The notes under the pieces: model-generated
What the model saw: the letters and a program-made list of their open reading frames with translations, nothing else
Told to the model about the DNA's origin: nothing
Database searches by the model: none
In this document: piece by piece, positions 46,144-55,867 of the stretch
Layout: each line of letters begins with the position of its first letter
How positions within the stretch are numbered: position 1 is the first letter of the stretch
Program-made: the position numbers and the translations under genes
From: Apoda limacodes
Taxonomy: Eukaryota > Arthropoda > Insecta > Lepidoptera > Limacodidae
Direction of reading: 5' to 3'
DNA: 64,000 bases
Assembly (NCBI GenBank): GCA_946406115.1
Contig: OX291557.1
Span: forward strand, 776,501-840,500

Positions 46144-46517
46144 ATAATGACGGATTTAGACACGACTGACTTAAAAGATTTAACTCCAGCACCATTTTTT
46201 AATTTAGTTTTCATAACTTTGCTTACGAGCCAAGACGCTAATTTTTCTCCGGTTCTAGTATTTTTTGACTTCATTCTTTGTTTTGCCATATTCAGAAGCG
46301 CAAAGTCAGCTTTATGACGATCTTCTAAATTACGATGTTTGGAATATGCTATATCGTGACGCTTACAAGCCTCGTCTAATTCGTTTATCCCTTTGTCACC
46401 TCGAGCCAATCTTTCTTGTTGTCTTGTACCAGGACCACAATAATTATATCCTGGTAAATGAAGTTCAAATGGTAAATTGTTTACTATATTATTAACAAGT
46501 CCTCCACCGTTCATCAC
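46140..46517 (-). CDS. Phospholipase A2-domain protein (parvovirus VP1u-like)
   Basis: 125-aa frame carrying a phospholipase A2 core: the calcium-loop-like YCGPGT and the catalytic helix DEACKRHDIAYS, with the His-Asp pair. The rest is basic (RHKADFALLNMAKQRMKSKN). In parvoviruses this domain lets incoming particles leave the endosome. In Polintons and adintoviruses it is encoded as a separate small protein. It sits between the integrase remnant and the minor capsid-like gene, overlapping the latter by 4 bp. It is uninterrupted with all key residues visible. Confidence 0.85.
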   Translation of the reverse strand: MMNGGGLVNNIVNNLPFELHLPGYNYCGPGTRQQERLARGDKGINELDEACKRHDIAYSKHRNLEDRHKADFALLNMAKQRMKSKNTRTGEKLASWLVSKVMKTKLKNGAGVKSFKSVVSKSVII

Positions 46518-46522
46518 TAAAT

Positions 46523-47108
46523 TTAAAATGAATACATGGTTGAATATCTTACAATTATAAAGTATTTATAAGTTAAAAGTAAACACAATACAATTGACAT
46601 TTTGTTAATCCAAATATTTTCTTTTTCTTTGAGTCCTAACCATTTTACAAATAATTTATTTCCTGTCTTTCTTATCACTCTTTCAATTAAATAAATGTTT
46701 GGATGTTTAGTTTTTTGCAACTCTTGTTCGTAAAAGGATCCGAGTATTATTTGATTCCTTTGATCATGAATGTGATAAGTTACTGGGTAAGTATTATTAA
46801 CTTTTGTTATGGTAAATAGTTCAGAAGACCAGTTAGGTGTATACCCCTTTTTGAAATTTTCTTTATATTTGCTAATCCGAACGTCACGTTTTGTTTTCGT
46901 TTTCAGAGGAACTCCCCACGCGAATTTTGAAAAGCAGTCTATAACAACTAAAATATATTTAAAACCTTTGTTCAATTTTATCCATTTTCTGCATGTCAAT
47001 TAAATCAGTTTGCCATAAATCATCAATCCCTTTTAATATTACCGCCCTACGAATGAAGTGTTTTCTAGCTGGTTTGTGAAGTTCACTAACTATGTCTTCT
47101 CTGTTCAT
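46523..47108 (-). pseudogene. Polinton integrase remnant, catalytic core deleted
   Basis: Retrovirus-like integrase. About 47,108-46,990 encodes an N-terminal part with the first catalytic aspartate (ILKGIDDLWQTDLIDM). A frameshift follows near 46,980. 46,999-46,523 reads FKYILVVIDCFSKFAWGVPL, then jumps within a few residues from TKTKRDV to YKENFKKGYTPNWSSELFTI. The core with the second aspartate and the glutamate is missing, an internal deletion of roughly 100 residues inferred from family length. The C-terminus keeps a chromodomain-like stretch (YLIERVIRKTGNKLFVKWLG). It cannot integrate the element now. Confidence 0.88.
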
Positions 47109-47434
47109 AATTGTTTAGGTGCGGTTTTCTGTGATACAACCTTTTTTAATTCTGATTTAATATCTAGCAACTGATTTTTTAAAGTTTGAATCAGGCTTTT
47201 TATAGCATTTATTTCGACCAGGAAAGATTGTTTTCCACAATATTCTTTTAGTACATTATCTACATACTGCTTATTGACGGCTTCGTCAGGTAGCTGAGGT
47301 GTTTTGAGTCCTTTTATACTTGCTGATATTAAGTCTAAATCTCCATTAATAGACTTAAGAAATACTTTGTCAGTAATATCGAAAACTTCTGACAAACGCA
47401 ATACTTTTATGCACGTGATGACCAAACTTGTCAA
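47105..47434 (-). CDS. Fibre-like coiled-coil protein of the Polinton
   Basis: 109-aa frame. The middle reads IKGLKTPQLPDEAVNKQYVD, the signature found at the end of shaft repeats in phage tail-fibre-like proteins and in some Polinton proteins. A predicted coiled coil follows (IKSLIQTLKNQLLDIKSELK). It may form a trimeric fibre or spike attached to the penton-like protein. It overlaps the integrase start by 4 bp. Family assignment rests on motif recall only. Confidence 0.5.
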   Translation of the reverse strand: MTSLVITCIKVLRLSEVFDITDKVFLKSINGDLDLISASIKGLKTPQLPDEAVNKQYVDNVLKEYCGKQSFLVEINAIKSLIQTLKNQLLDIKSELKKVVSQKTAPKQL

Positions 47435-47557
47435 CGTTCATTGTTTAATAAATGTATCCCTAAATGGTTTGATTACAACTGAATGTTAATATGAAGTTCT
47501 CTGTATTATATTTGAATAAATCGTTAAGAATGCATGTAATACGTTATTTTTCATATT

Positions 47558-48516
47558 TTATTTGTTAATAATACCAGCTTCTTGCAACTCCTCTACGATA
47601 GATATTATTTCATTGTCTAATCCACTGTTTCCTGCATCACGAGAAGATATTAAAAGTTTTAGTCTTTCAACTAACTCATTAGGGTCATCGCAATACATAT
47701 AATCAACATTTTTATTATATTTTTTTAAAATTGGTAACCCAGACCCTTGAGTAAGACTTTCGTTGCTTGTACATTGCTTAGATAACTTGAAAAGTGGTTT
47801 GATAATATTTAAGTACTTGCTTCCTTTATTACTTTTAATTGGTTTTTTAGGGTTGAAGTCACGCCTATGTGCATTTGTAATAGTTAAAATCTGTTTGTAA
47901 CTGTTTAAGTCACTATTAGTGATTGTTTTTAAATCTGGTATTCTTTTCAATAATAATTTCATTAGACCTTCAGTTTTTTTGTAAGGCTTTCCAGAAACTA
48001 AAATTGTATTTTCTGTTTGGACAATTCGAGAATTACCTATCATCAGTTTACCACGTTCATTTCTAACACCAAATGGAATATCTTGCAATACTTTTACAGT
48101 TCCTTCTGAAGGTGGTGAACAATTATGTTGTAGACTTGAAATAGATAGATACTTTCCGAATCATCTTCATAGATATCGTCTTCATAATCATCAAAGTTCT
48201 TAAGAGTTTTATCAACTTTTTCACACTGTTCATCGGAATCTATTTCATATTCACTTCCACCCTGAAGATCAAAATCAAATTCAGTTTTCATATATTTTGC
48301 TTTTTTCCCTGGGATTACGTCTTCATTGTAATTAGGTTTGATATTTTGTGTTGCATTTCTTGATACCATTTTATGTAGTGGATCCGTTAAAGGTTTGAAC
48401 ACAGATTTAAGGACTTTATCATTTTCAGTTTGAATATTACGCAACTGCCTAACTTTTTTCTTAACAACGCTTGCTGATTTAATTATCTCTTTTTTGATAT
48501 TTACTTGCGAATCCAT
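47558..48516 (-). pseudogene. DUF8207-like Polinton protein, one frameshift
   Basis: Conserved Polinton protein found next to the ATPase in many animal elements. 48,516-48,094 (140 aa) has a basic coiled-coil-like start (KKEIIKSASVVKKKVRQLRN) and an acidic patch (YEDDIYEDDSESI). After a frameshift near 48,130, 48,088-47,558 (176 aa) carries the conserved part (IPFGVRNERGKLMIGNSRIV, LTITNAHRRDFNP, YMYCDDPNELVERLKLLISS, and EELQEAGII). Its role is not established; repeated association with capsid genes suggests a structural or assembly part. Only one frame break separates it from a full-length gene. Confidence 0.72.
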
Positions 48517-48590
48517 TTTTCACAATAAGCTTTACCAATGTTATAGACAACACTAAACACATAACAGAGTTTTTGTCGTTTATAAGAGTT

Positions 48591-49274
48591 TTAATCAAGA
48601 ATTACAAAAGTATCAAACTTTTTTCTATAGCAACCTTTATTTTTTTCACAGTATTTATTGATTACTATGAAATCATACGAAGTTTTCCAGATTTCCGAAC
48701 ACATATCACGAAATTGATTCCAATTCATATCTGTACTGACATGTTCATCATAAACATGTCGTAAATTAATGTCATCTTGTTTAAACAAAATTATAAGATT
48801 TGCATTATCTCTAATTAATTGTTTAGGTACTTTACTATTTGTTTGATTCAAATAAAAGCAGTCTATACGCTTATGTCGCCCCATTGAGAAATAATCACGA
48901 ATGTTATTTTGATTTTCACAAGTAACATCGTCGAAAATAATTACTGAATCAGGTTTTGCACGATGAGGGCTTATAACGTCACTATTATCGTTATATTTCA
49001 TTAATTGTACTTCTGGAACCTCATTTAACACTTTTTCTAAAAATATATATTTTGGTTGGTAAAGCGTTTTGGAATATAAATATATATTTTTATAGCATAA
49101 ACCATTTTCATGCAAAAGAAGTCCTATTAGGTTTGTTTTTCCACAGTTAGATGGTCCGCAAATCAAACATCGAATCGAATTAGGTAATAGTTTACCATGA
49201 CGTGATATGCCTAGATCAGATTCAGAACATATTTTTTCTAAATGTAGCTTTAGTGGCTGCTTTACAAATTTCAT
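48591..49274 (-). CDS. Polinton genome-packaging ATPase (FtsK/HerA type)
   Basis: Intact 227-aa ATPase, like poxvirus A32 and other packaging enzymes. The Walker A motif is in CLICGPSNCGKTNLIGLLL and the Walker B in DSVIIFDDVTCENQ. Further conserved segments are FSMGRHKRIDCFYLNQT and LIRDNANLIILFKQDDINLR. It would drive DNA into the capsid. It is the first gene from the right end of the element, starting about 370 bp inside the inverted repeat. No frame break is present, in contrast to the polymerase and integrase. Confidence 0.9.
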   Translation of the reverse strand: MKFVKQPLKLHLEKICSESDLGISRHGKLLPNSIRCLICGPSNCGKTNLIGLLLHENGLCYKNIYLYSKTLYQPKYIFLEKVLNEVPEVQLMKYNDNSDVISPHRAKPDSVIIFDDVTCENQNNIRDYFSMGRHKRIDCFYLNQTNSKVPKQLIRDNANLIILFKQDDINLRHVYDEHVSTDMNWNQFRDMCSEIWKTSYDFIVINKYCEKNKGCYRKKFDTFVILD

Positions 49275-49597
49275 GATGTCGTGACAGAAGTTAATTATGC
49301 AATGAAATCTCTAATCGATATGACTCCATATTTATATTAATTTGAGAGACATTGACACACAAGACTACCGAAAGATAAAAGAAAGGTAACATTTTTATAA
49401 TTTATTAATGAAATATTTATTGCCCGACAGTTGTTATAGGGTAAAACATTTTTCTACTAGAACAGAACAGAACGGTTTGTATATATTTGTAAGTTTATGC
49501 CTTCTTCTCTCGTAAAACGGAATGATGCTCTCCAAAATACCTTGTGCATAGAGCTAGAAGAAGGTTGGTCGGTATCAAATACGTTAATCTATTTACA

Positions 49598-49645
49598 TTC
49601 ACCCAAATTGAAAACTTTACGTAATCAATTCCAAAATGTTTATTG
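49598..49645 (-). repeat. Right terminal inverted repeat of the Polinton
   Basis: Reads, outward to inward on the minus strand, CAATAAACATTTTGGAATTG then TTACGTAAAGTTTTCAATTT, matching the left end. AAAGCC follows at 49,646-49,651, a possible target-site copy of AATGCC at the left. Confidence 0.85.
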
Positions 49646-49654
49646 AAAGCCGTA

Positions 49655-49693
49655 TCTGCGCTGCGGAAAGTGAGCCAGAATGCCCAATAAACA
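49655..49693 (+). repeat. 39-bp direct repeat of the left Polinton flank
   Basis: Identical to 33,985-34,023: TCTGCGCTGCGGAAAGTGAG followed by CCAGAATGCC and the first nine bases of the inverted repeat (CAATAAACA). It lies in direct, not inverted, orientation just beyond the right end and just before the 57-bp array. Confidence 0.93.
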
Positions 49694-49696
49694 CCT

Positions 49697-52350
49697 ACTT
49701 ATGCGGTGTTCCATCTGCCATTCTACTGCGTCAAATATTTTTCTCCTAATCATTTCTATTCGGCGTTCCATCTGCCACTCCACTGTGTCAAACATTTTTC
49801 ATCTAATCATAACTATGCGGCGTTCCATCTGCCATTCCACTGCGTCAAACATTTTTCTCCTAATCATTTCTATTCGGCGTTCCATCTGCCACTCCACTGT
49901 GTCAAATATTTTTCATCTAATCATTATTATGCGGCTTTCCATCTGCCACTCCACTGCGTCAAACATATTTCTCCTAATCATTACTATGCGGCGTTCCATC
50001 TGCCACTCCACTGCGTCAAACATTTTTCTTCTAATCATTACTATGCGGCGTTCCATCTGCCACTCCACTGCTTCAAACATTTTTCTCCTAATCATTACTA
50101 TGCTGCCTTCCATCTGCCACTCCACTGCGTCAAAAATTTTTCACCTAATCATTACTATGCGGCTTTATATCTGCCACTTCACTGCGTCAATCATTTTTCA
50201 CCTAATCATTACTATGCGTCTTTCCATCTGCCACGCCACAGCGTCAATCATTTTTCACCTAATCATTACTATGCGTCTTTCCATCTGCCACTCCACTGCG
50301 TCAAACATTTTTCATCCAATAATTACTATGTGTCTTTACATCTGCGTCAAACATTTTTCACCTTATCATTACTATGCGTATTTCCAACTGCCACTCCACT
50401 ACGTCAAACATTTTAACCTAATCATTACTATGCTGCTTTATATCTGCCACTCCACTGCGTCAAACATTTTTCTCCTAATCATTACTATGCTGCTTTATAT
50501 CTGCCACTCCACTGCGTCAAACATTTTTCTCCTAATCATTACTATGCTGCTTTATATCTGCCACTCCACTGCGTCAAACATTTTCCGGCTAATCATTACT
50601 ATGCTGCTTTATATCTGCCACTCCACTGCGTCAAACATTTTTCTCCTAATCATTACTATGCTGCTTTATATCTGCCACTCCACTGCGTCAAACATTTTCC
50701 ACCTAACCATTACTATGCGTCTTTCCATCTGCCACTCCACTGCGTAAAACATTTTACTCCTAATCATTACTATGCGGCGTTCCATCTGCCACTCCACTGC
50801 GTCAAACATTTTTCTCCTTATCATTACTATGCGTATTTCCAACTGCCACTCCACTACGTCAAACATTTTAACCTAATCATTACAATGCGTCTTTCTATCT
50901 GCCACTCCACTGCGTCAAACATTTTTCACCTATTCATTACTATGCGTCTTTCCTTCTGCTACTCCACTGCGTCAAAGAGTTTTCTCCTAATCATTACTAT
51001 GCGGTGTCCCATCTGCCACTCCACTGCGTCAAACATTTTTCACCTAATCATTACGATGCGTCTTTCTATATGCCACTCCACTGCGTCAAACATTTTTCTT
51101 CTAATCTTTACTATATGGATTTCAATCTGCCACTCCACTGCGTCAAACATTTTTCTCCTAATCATTACTATACGGCTTTCAATCTGCCACTCCACTGCGT
51201 CAAAAATTTTTCACCTAATCATTACTATGCGGCTTTATATCTGCCACTTCACTGCGTCAATCATTTTTCACCTAATCATTACTATGCGTATTTCCAACTG
51301 CCACTCCACTACGTCAAACATTTTAACCTAATCATTACAATGCGTCTTTCTATCTGCCACTCCACTGCGTCAAACATTTTTCACCTATTCATTACTATGC
51401 GTCTTTCCTTCTGCTACTCCACTGCGTCAAAGAGTTTTCTTTTAATCATTATTACTATGCGGTGTCCCATCTGCCACTCCACTGCGTCAAACATTTTTCA
51501 CCTAATCATTACGATGCGTCTTTCTATATGCCACTCCACTGCGTCAAACATTTTTCTCCTAATCTTTACTATATGGATTTCAATCTGCCACTCCACTGCG
51601 TCAAACATTTTTCTCCTAATCATTACTATACGGCTTTCAATCTGCCACTCCACTGCGTCAAAAATTTTTCACCTAATCATTACTATGCGGCTTTATATCT
51701 GCCACTTCACTGCGTCAATCATTTTTCACCTAATCATTACTATGCTGCCTTCCATCTGCCACTCCACTGCGTCAAAAATTTTTCACCTAATCATTACTAT
51801 GCGGCTTTATATCTGCCACTTCACTGCGTCAATCATTTTTCACCTAATCATTACTATGCGTCTTTCCATCTGCCACGCCACAGCGTCAATCATTTTTCAC
51901 CTAATCATTACTATGCGTCTTTCCATCTGCCACTCCACTGCGTCAAACATTTTTCATCCAATCATTACTATGTGTCTTTACATCTGCGTCAAACATTTTT
52001 CACCTTATCATTACTATGCGTATTTCCAACTGCCACTCCACTACGTCAAACATTTTAACCTAATCATTACAATGCGTCTTTCCATCTGCCACTTCACTGC
52101 GTCAAAAATTTTTCACCTATTCATTACTATGCGTCTTTCCTTCTGCTACTCCACTGCGTCAAACATTTTTCACCTAATCATTATTATGCGTCATTCCATC
52201 TTCCAATCCATTGCGTCAAACATTTTTCACCTAATCATTACGATGCGTCTTTCCATCTGCCACTCCACTGCGTTAAACATTTTTCACCTAAACATTACTA
52301 TGCGGCTTTCTATCTGCCACTCCACTGAGTCAAATATTTTTCACGCGTTG
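49697..52350. repeat. ~57-bp minisatellite array with higher-order repeats
   Basis: About 46 copies of a unit built on CATCTGCCACTCCACTGCGTC, AAACATTTTTC(A/T)CCTAATC and ATTACTATGCG. Most units are 57 bp, a multiple of three, which is why long open frames of repetitive sequence exist in several frames; I do not regard them as genes. Larger blocks are repeated: AAACATTTTAACCTAATC occurs at 50,406, 50,861 and 51,316 (spacing 455) and again at 52,048. It begins 50 bp beyond the Polinton end. Confidence 0.93.
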
Positions 52351-53545
52351 ACACTCGTTCGAAATTTTAAATCTATTAGTCCAACAAGAGAACTCAATCG
52401 GTGACCGCGGACGTTATATAACAAATACATAACTTTCACCCGTGACTTTAATAAATTGAACAAAAACCTTAAACCTTATTACTTAACATGCTACAACAGT
52501 TAATGCGGTTAATTGTATTTTATAGGTATCATCTTAAAGCAGGTGGGTTTTACGGTTGTACGCTACCAGAGGACACGCTATAGATATGGGTCTTAAATAC
52601 GCTTAGGCTTTATTGGACCTGGTTAATTGTATTACATAGGTATTGTTTCAGAGCACGTTCTTATAGTCATCCGTTACGGCTAGAGGCTCCCAGATGGCGC
52701 TGAAATTTGTGCCCTGTAGAGGGATTATTAATCTTATATTTCGTCATGGGTTTTTTAAATTTTATTGACGTGACAACGTCTTATAAATTGGTTTGCCGGG
52801 TGACACTTCAAGAAACTGCGTTACGCTCCGCTCACGTTATGCGCTCACAATGAGAGCGAGTGAGAGGCACGCGCCCGCCTAAGAGCGAGAGAGACAGACA
52901 TAAAATCATTGTCACGTAAAACTTTCGCCCGTATACCGACTTTACAGGCAACCAGTTTTTATCACTTGTAGGTAATTTTATTATTATTTCTTGTACATCG
53001 GTTTTGGTCTTTCTTTAATTTTTCTGCTTCTATTTCTGGGTTATAGTTTTGTTTATTTAAGTACACTAAGATTCTTGAGCTTTGATTTGATGCTACTGTA
53101 GTAAAGTTTGGTAAGTTGGAACCCAAGGAGGTTGGTCACCCTTAAAAGTGCTACGTGGGCTTGCCTACATGAAAATACAGAGGAGCTAATTTGGCAGCGT
53201 TCTATGGGTTCTACATCAGGTACTGCAGATCGTTAATTTTTTTAGGACCTTTAGAAAACGCTCATCAGAATGATTAACTTTAACTAATCCAGCATTTCAA
53301 TATCTCCTATAGTTTCGCTTGGCTCTTAGCTTATACACCAGAGTAATAGGGCACTCCAGATGTTCTTAAATCAAGGTTTTGATAGTTTACACTTTATGTG
53401 AGTATTAAACATTATCTCTATGCCAAATTTCTTTCTTTCTTCAGGTCTCTAGGTATTAGGGAAGTACTAATTCTACTTTGATAATCATGAATCAGTCAGT
53501 TAGTGACAAATTTTTATAACGATATAACATATCTCTAACTTCTAA
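52350..53545 (+). other. Intronic stretch without recognised genes
   Basis: No open frame with a motif. A purine-rich patch with GAGAGCGAGTGAGAGGCACG lies at about 52,850. Repeat-like phrases are present but not assigned. Confidence 0.4.
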
Positions 53546-53570
53546 ATGAATAAAGCTAACAACTTGAAAT

Positions 53571-53795
53571 TGTATGGTTCCTATCAGCCAACACTATTGT
53601 TTGGTTCCTATAAGTCAACACTATTGTATGGTACCTATCAGTCAACACTATTGTATGGTACCTATCAGTCAACACTATTGTATGGTTCCTATCAGCCAAC
53701 ACTATTGTATGGTTACTATCAGTCAACACTATTGTATGGTTTCTATCAGCCAACACAATTGTATGTTTCTTATCAGCCAACACTATTTAAGCTTC
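53571..53795 (+). repeat. 27-bp minisatellite
   Basis: About eight units of TATGGTTCCTATCAGCCAAC-ACTATTG with small variation (GGTACC, AGTCAAC). The unit is a multiple of three, so frames stay open on both strands (nine-residue repeat YGSYQSTLL on the plus strand). There is no independent sign of a gene, and it lies within the host intron just before exon 4. Confidence 0.92.
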
Positions 53796-53957
53796 TAAAA
53801 TAACCCAGTGCTGCTAGACAGAGGCGTGAAAATATACGCCGAAATGTTACCAGAAAATGATTGTACTGTTTGTATTGCGCCAAACCTGGGGCACTGCCAA
53901 GCCTATACCTAATACTACGTTATACTATACATAAACCCGGTCATGGTCTTGTGTAAG

Positions 53958-54184
53958 GTGCCAGTGGGGTGCGTGTGCGACAACAGCAGCGCGGTGACGT
54001 CAGCGACGTGGGGCGGCGCGGCAGTGGAGGTCGAGGCGCTGGGAGGCGCGCTGCGGGGGGACGAGGACCAGCGCCACGTGCGGTTCCGCGCGCGCGCAAC
54101 CCCTGCGACCCCGCGTGCCTCGTGCCCTGCGCGCCGTCGCCTCTCTCCCCCCGGCGACCACCTGCATTTGGTCTACCCTTATAG
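53958..54184 (+). CDS. CUB-domain protein, exon 4
   Basis: Acceptor GTGTAAG before 53,958, donor AG/GTACCT after 54,184. It enters in phase 0, matching the exit of exon 3, and leaves in phase 2, matching exon 5. The frame begins VPVGCVCDNSSAVTSATWGG and ends HLHLVYPY. It is GC-rich like the other exons. The middle (about 54,085-54,150) reads as low-complexity RARATPATP, whereas a shifted frame gives CDPACLVPC, a more typical cysteine-rich extracellular segment. A pair of compensating sequencing errors or a local frame change is therefore possible. The preceding intron of 29.3 kb holds the Polinton. Confidence 0.7.
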
Positions 54185-54744
54185 GTACCTATCCTTCAAT
54201 ATTTACGTTTCAGAATTCTTATTTTTTTAAGGGTACAAAGAGTTGTTTACAAAAAAGTTTTTTCAAAAAATAAAATTGTATTTAATAACTTTGACTACTC
54301 AAAAGTGTTAGTAAAATATAATTTGAAGAAAAAAATTTGAGTTTGAGCCAATTGAAAGTTTTTACTTCAGCCAAAACTTTTTAATATATAAATTCTTCAG
54401 ATATTTTAAGGTCATGAATACACAAGGCACATCCGAGGATCTCTTCAAACCGAGGACTTTTTGGTGGGTCCTACTACGCGCGATTTTGAATCTTATGAAA
54501 GTTTTGATAAGGCGATCTTATTTTGTCCTCGGTTTGGTGTTGATTTTTCAAATCGAAGTGTGAAATTGTGTATCCACCAGCTGTTGGTGCCATTTCATTA
54601 TTGTTGTAAGTGCTTTTCGAGGACTTAATTACCAGGTTAATGACCAAGTTCGTTCAGTTGAGTAAATGCAATTTATGGTGGGTCTTTAATTTTAGTTAAT
54701 AAACAGCTATAGTTTAAGGAATTTATATGTAATGTAAAGACTTT

Positions 54745-55072
54745 GTGAGCCTCTCAGTTGAGCAAACTGCCGAGCTGTCAGAAGTTGAGCAGCTCATTGT
54801 TGTGAGTGATTTTAAAATTATTATGAAAGAAGTGCTGAACATAATCAGCAATTACAATAAAATAATTATTATTTGTGGAGACTTTAATTTAAACCTTTTA
54901 GAAAATAGCTCATTAAGCACCAGATTGCTTGCCTTATTTCAGTCTTTTAATTTAAATAATTTGTTTTGTGAACCAACTAGAATTGCTGTATCCAGTGCCA
55001 CTTGCATTGACAATATATTTACTAACATACAACCAATTATAAGCAATCTAGAGTCAGGGACCTGATTCTCGT
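54745..55072 (+). pseudogene. APE endonuclease fragment of a CR1-like element
   Basis: A 106-aa frame with the endonuclease motif IIIICGDFNLNLLE, then LFQSFNLNNLFCEPTRI and SATCIDNIFTN, which are characteristic of CR1-like non-LTR endonucleases. The RT part does not follow; after 55,072 the sequence is unrelated and ends near a MITE. It is a 5' and 3' truncated fragment in the host intron. Confidence 0.82.
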
Positions 55073-55424
55073 GCTGATAGAGATAATCACGGATTCGAGA
55101 TATGTTTAATTAATTTACTCATGGCTTGTTAATCGTGGTAAATGTATAAGTCGATAGATCGACTAGTTTGAACTGTCGAAAAAACATGGCAAATATCGTT
55201 TGCAACGAATCTCTCTAGAGGCATATGTCGTACGCTAGCGGTCGACATGCATCGAGTGGTCGGTAGCAGTAGAGATGGGATGTCGCACGGAAAGTGGTAT
55301 GAAAAAGAGATAATTAGTGATATTAGTTAACGGCTAAATAGTTTTGATTGGGGGATGGGGGCAGTGAGAACTTTCACTCCCACTTTTTTCTTTTAAAAAA
55401 TACAGTCACAAAAAATTTACAGTA

Positions 55425-55867
55425 CAAACATTGCTAGTGGCGATGGACTCTATCGATCATCAAAATGGGAAGTTATAGATAAACACCCTTTTTGGAAAAA
55501 AAAGCGGGGCGTAAGAAGTGTTTTTTTTGACCCCCCGTATTTTAGGGGAACCATATGGAATTTTGGAAAAAGTGAGACCATAAAAAATCCCTCCTGTGTC
55601 CACTCTTTTTTTTCAAAAAGGGGTTCATATGATTCCCCATTTTAATGACTTTTATGACCCCTAAAATAAAAGGCGTAAAAAACCCCTTTTTGTGACCCCT
55701 ATATTTTTTAATTAATTAATTTTAGGACTCCCCTAAAATAATAAGAGGGGTCGGAAATCCCCTCTTGCACCCTCCTTTTTAAAAAAACCTTTCTTTTCAA
55801 AAGGGGTGTTTCCCTAAAACTTCCCTTTTTAATGATCGATAGAGTCTATCGCCACCAGAAATGTTTG
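55425..55867. mobile_element. 443-bp MITE with ~70-bp inverted repeats and TA flanks
   Basis: The left end CAAACATTGCTAGTGGCGAT and its inner stretch ACTCTATCGATCAT are the reverse complement of the right end around 55,830-55,867. TA dinucleotides flank both ends (55,423-55,424 and 55,868-55,869). The interior is also rich in complementary C- and G-runs (GACCCCCC, GGGGTC), so the whole element could fold back. It has no coding capacity. Confidence 0.85.

Larger units (their letters stand above)
34015..49645. mobile_element. Maverick/Polinton (endogenous adintovirus-type) element
   Basis: A 15.6-kb DNA element bounded by inverted repeats. Its gene content defines the Polinton class: protein-primed DNA polymerase B on the plus strand; and on the minus strand packaging ATPase, retrovirus-like integrase, adenovirus-type protease, penton-like and major capsid proteins, plus a phospholipase A2 domain, a DUF8207-like protein and small unknown genes. 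The two gene sets converge at about 41-42.1 kb, where AATAAA signals from both sides lie. The element sits in an intron of the host CUB gene. Possible 6-bp target-site copies, AATGCC at 34,009 and AAAGCC at 49,646, match at 5 of 6 bases. Polymerase, integrase, major capsid and the complete protease copy carry breaks, so it is an old or decaying insertion. Size and content fit the usual 15-20 kb. Confidence 0.93.

Noticed and set aside
42146..49274. Parvovirus (densovirus) insertion, suggested by the phospholipase A2 domain
   Set aside because: No NS1 helicase or parvovirus capsid is present; the surrounding capsid, ATPase, protease and polymerase genes fit a Polinton.
49680..52404. Long open frames (355, 236, 466, 198 aa) over the 57-bp array
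   Set aside because: They are repeats of 19 codons kept open because the unit is a multiple of three. They exist in more than one frame and on both strands, with no start context or domain.
53543..53803. YGSYQSTLL repeat frame as a silk- or cuticle-like protein
   Set aside because: It is a pure 27-bp minisatellite in an intron; the opposite strand and other frames are equally open.
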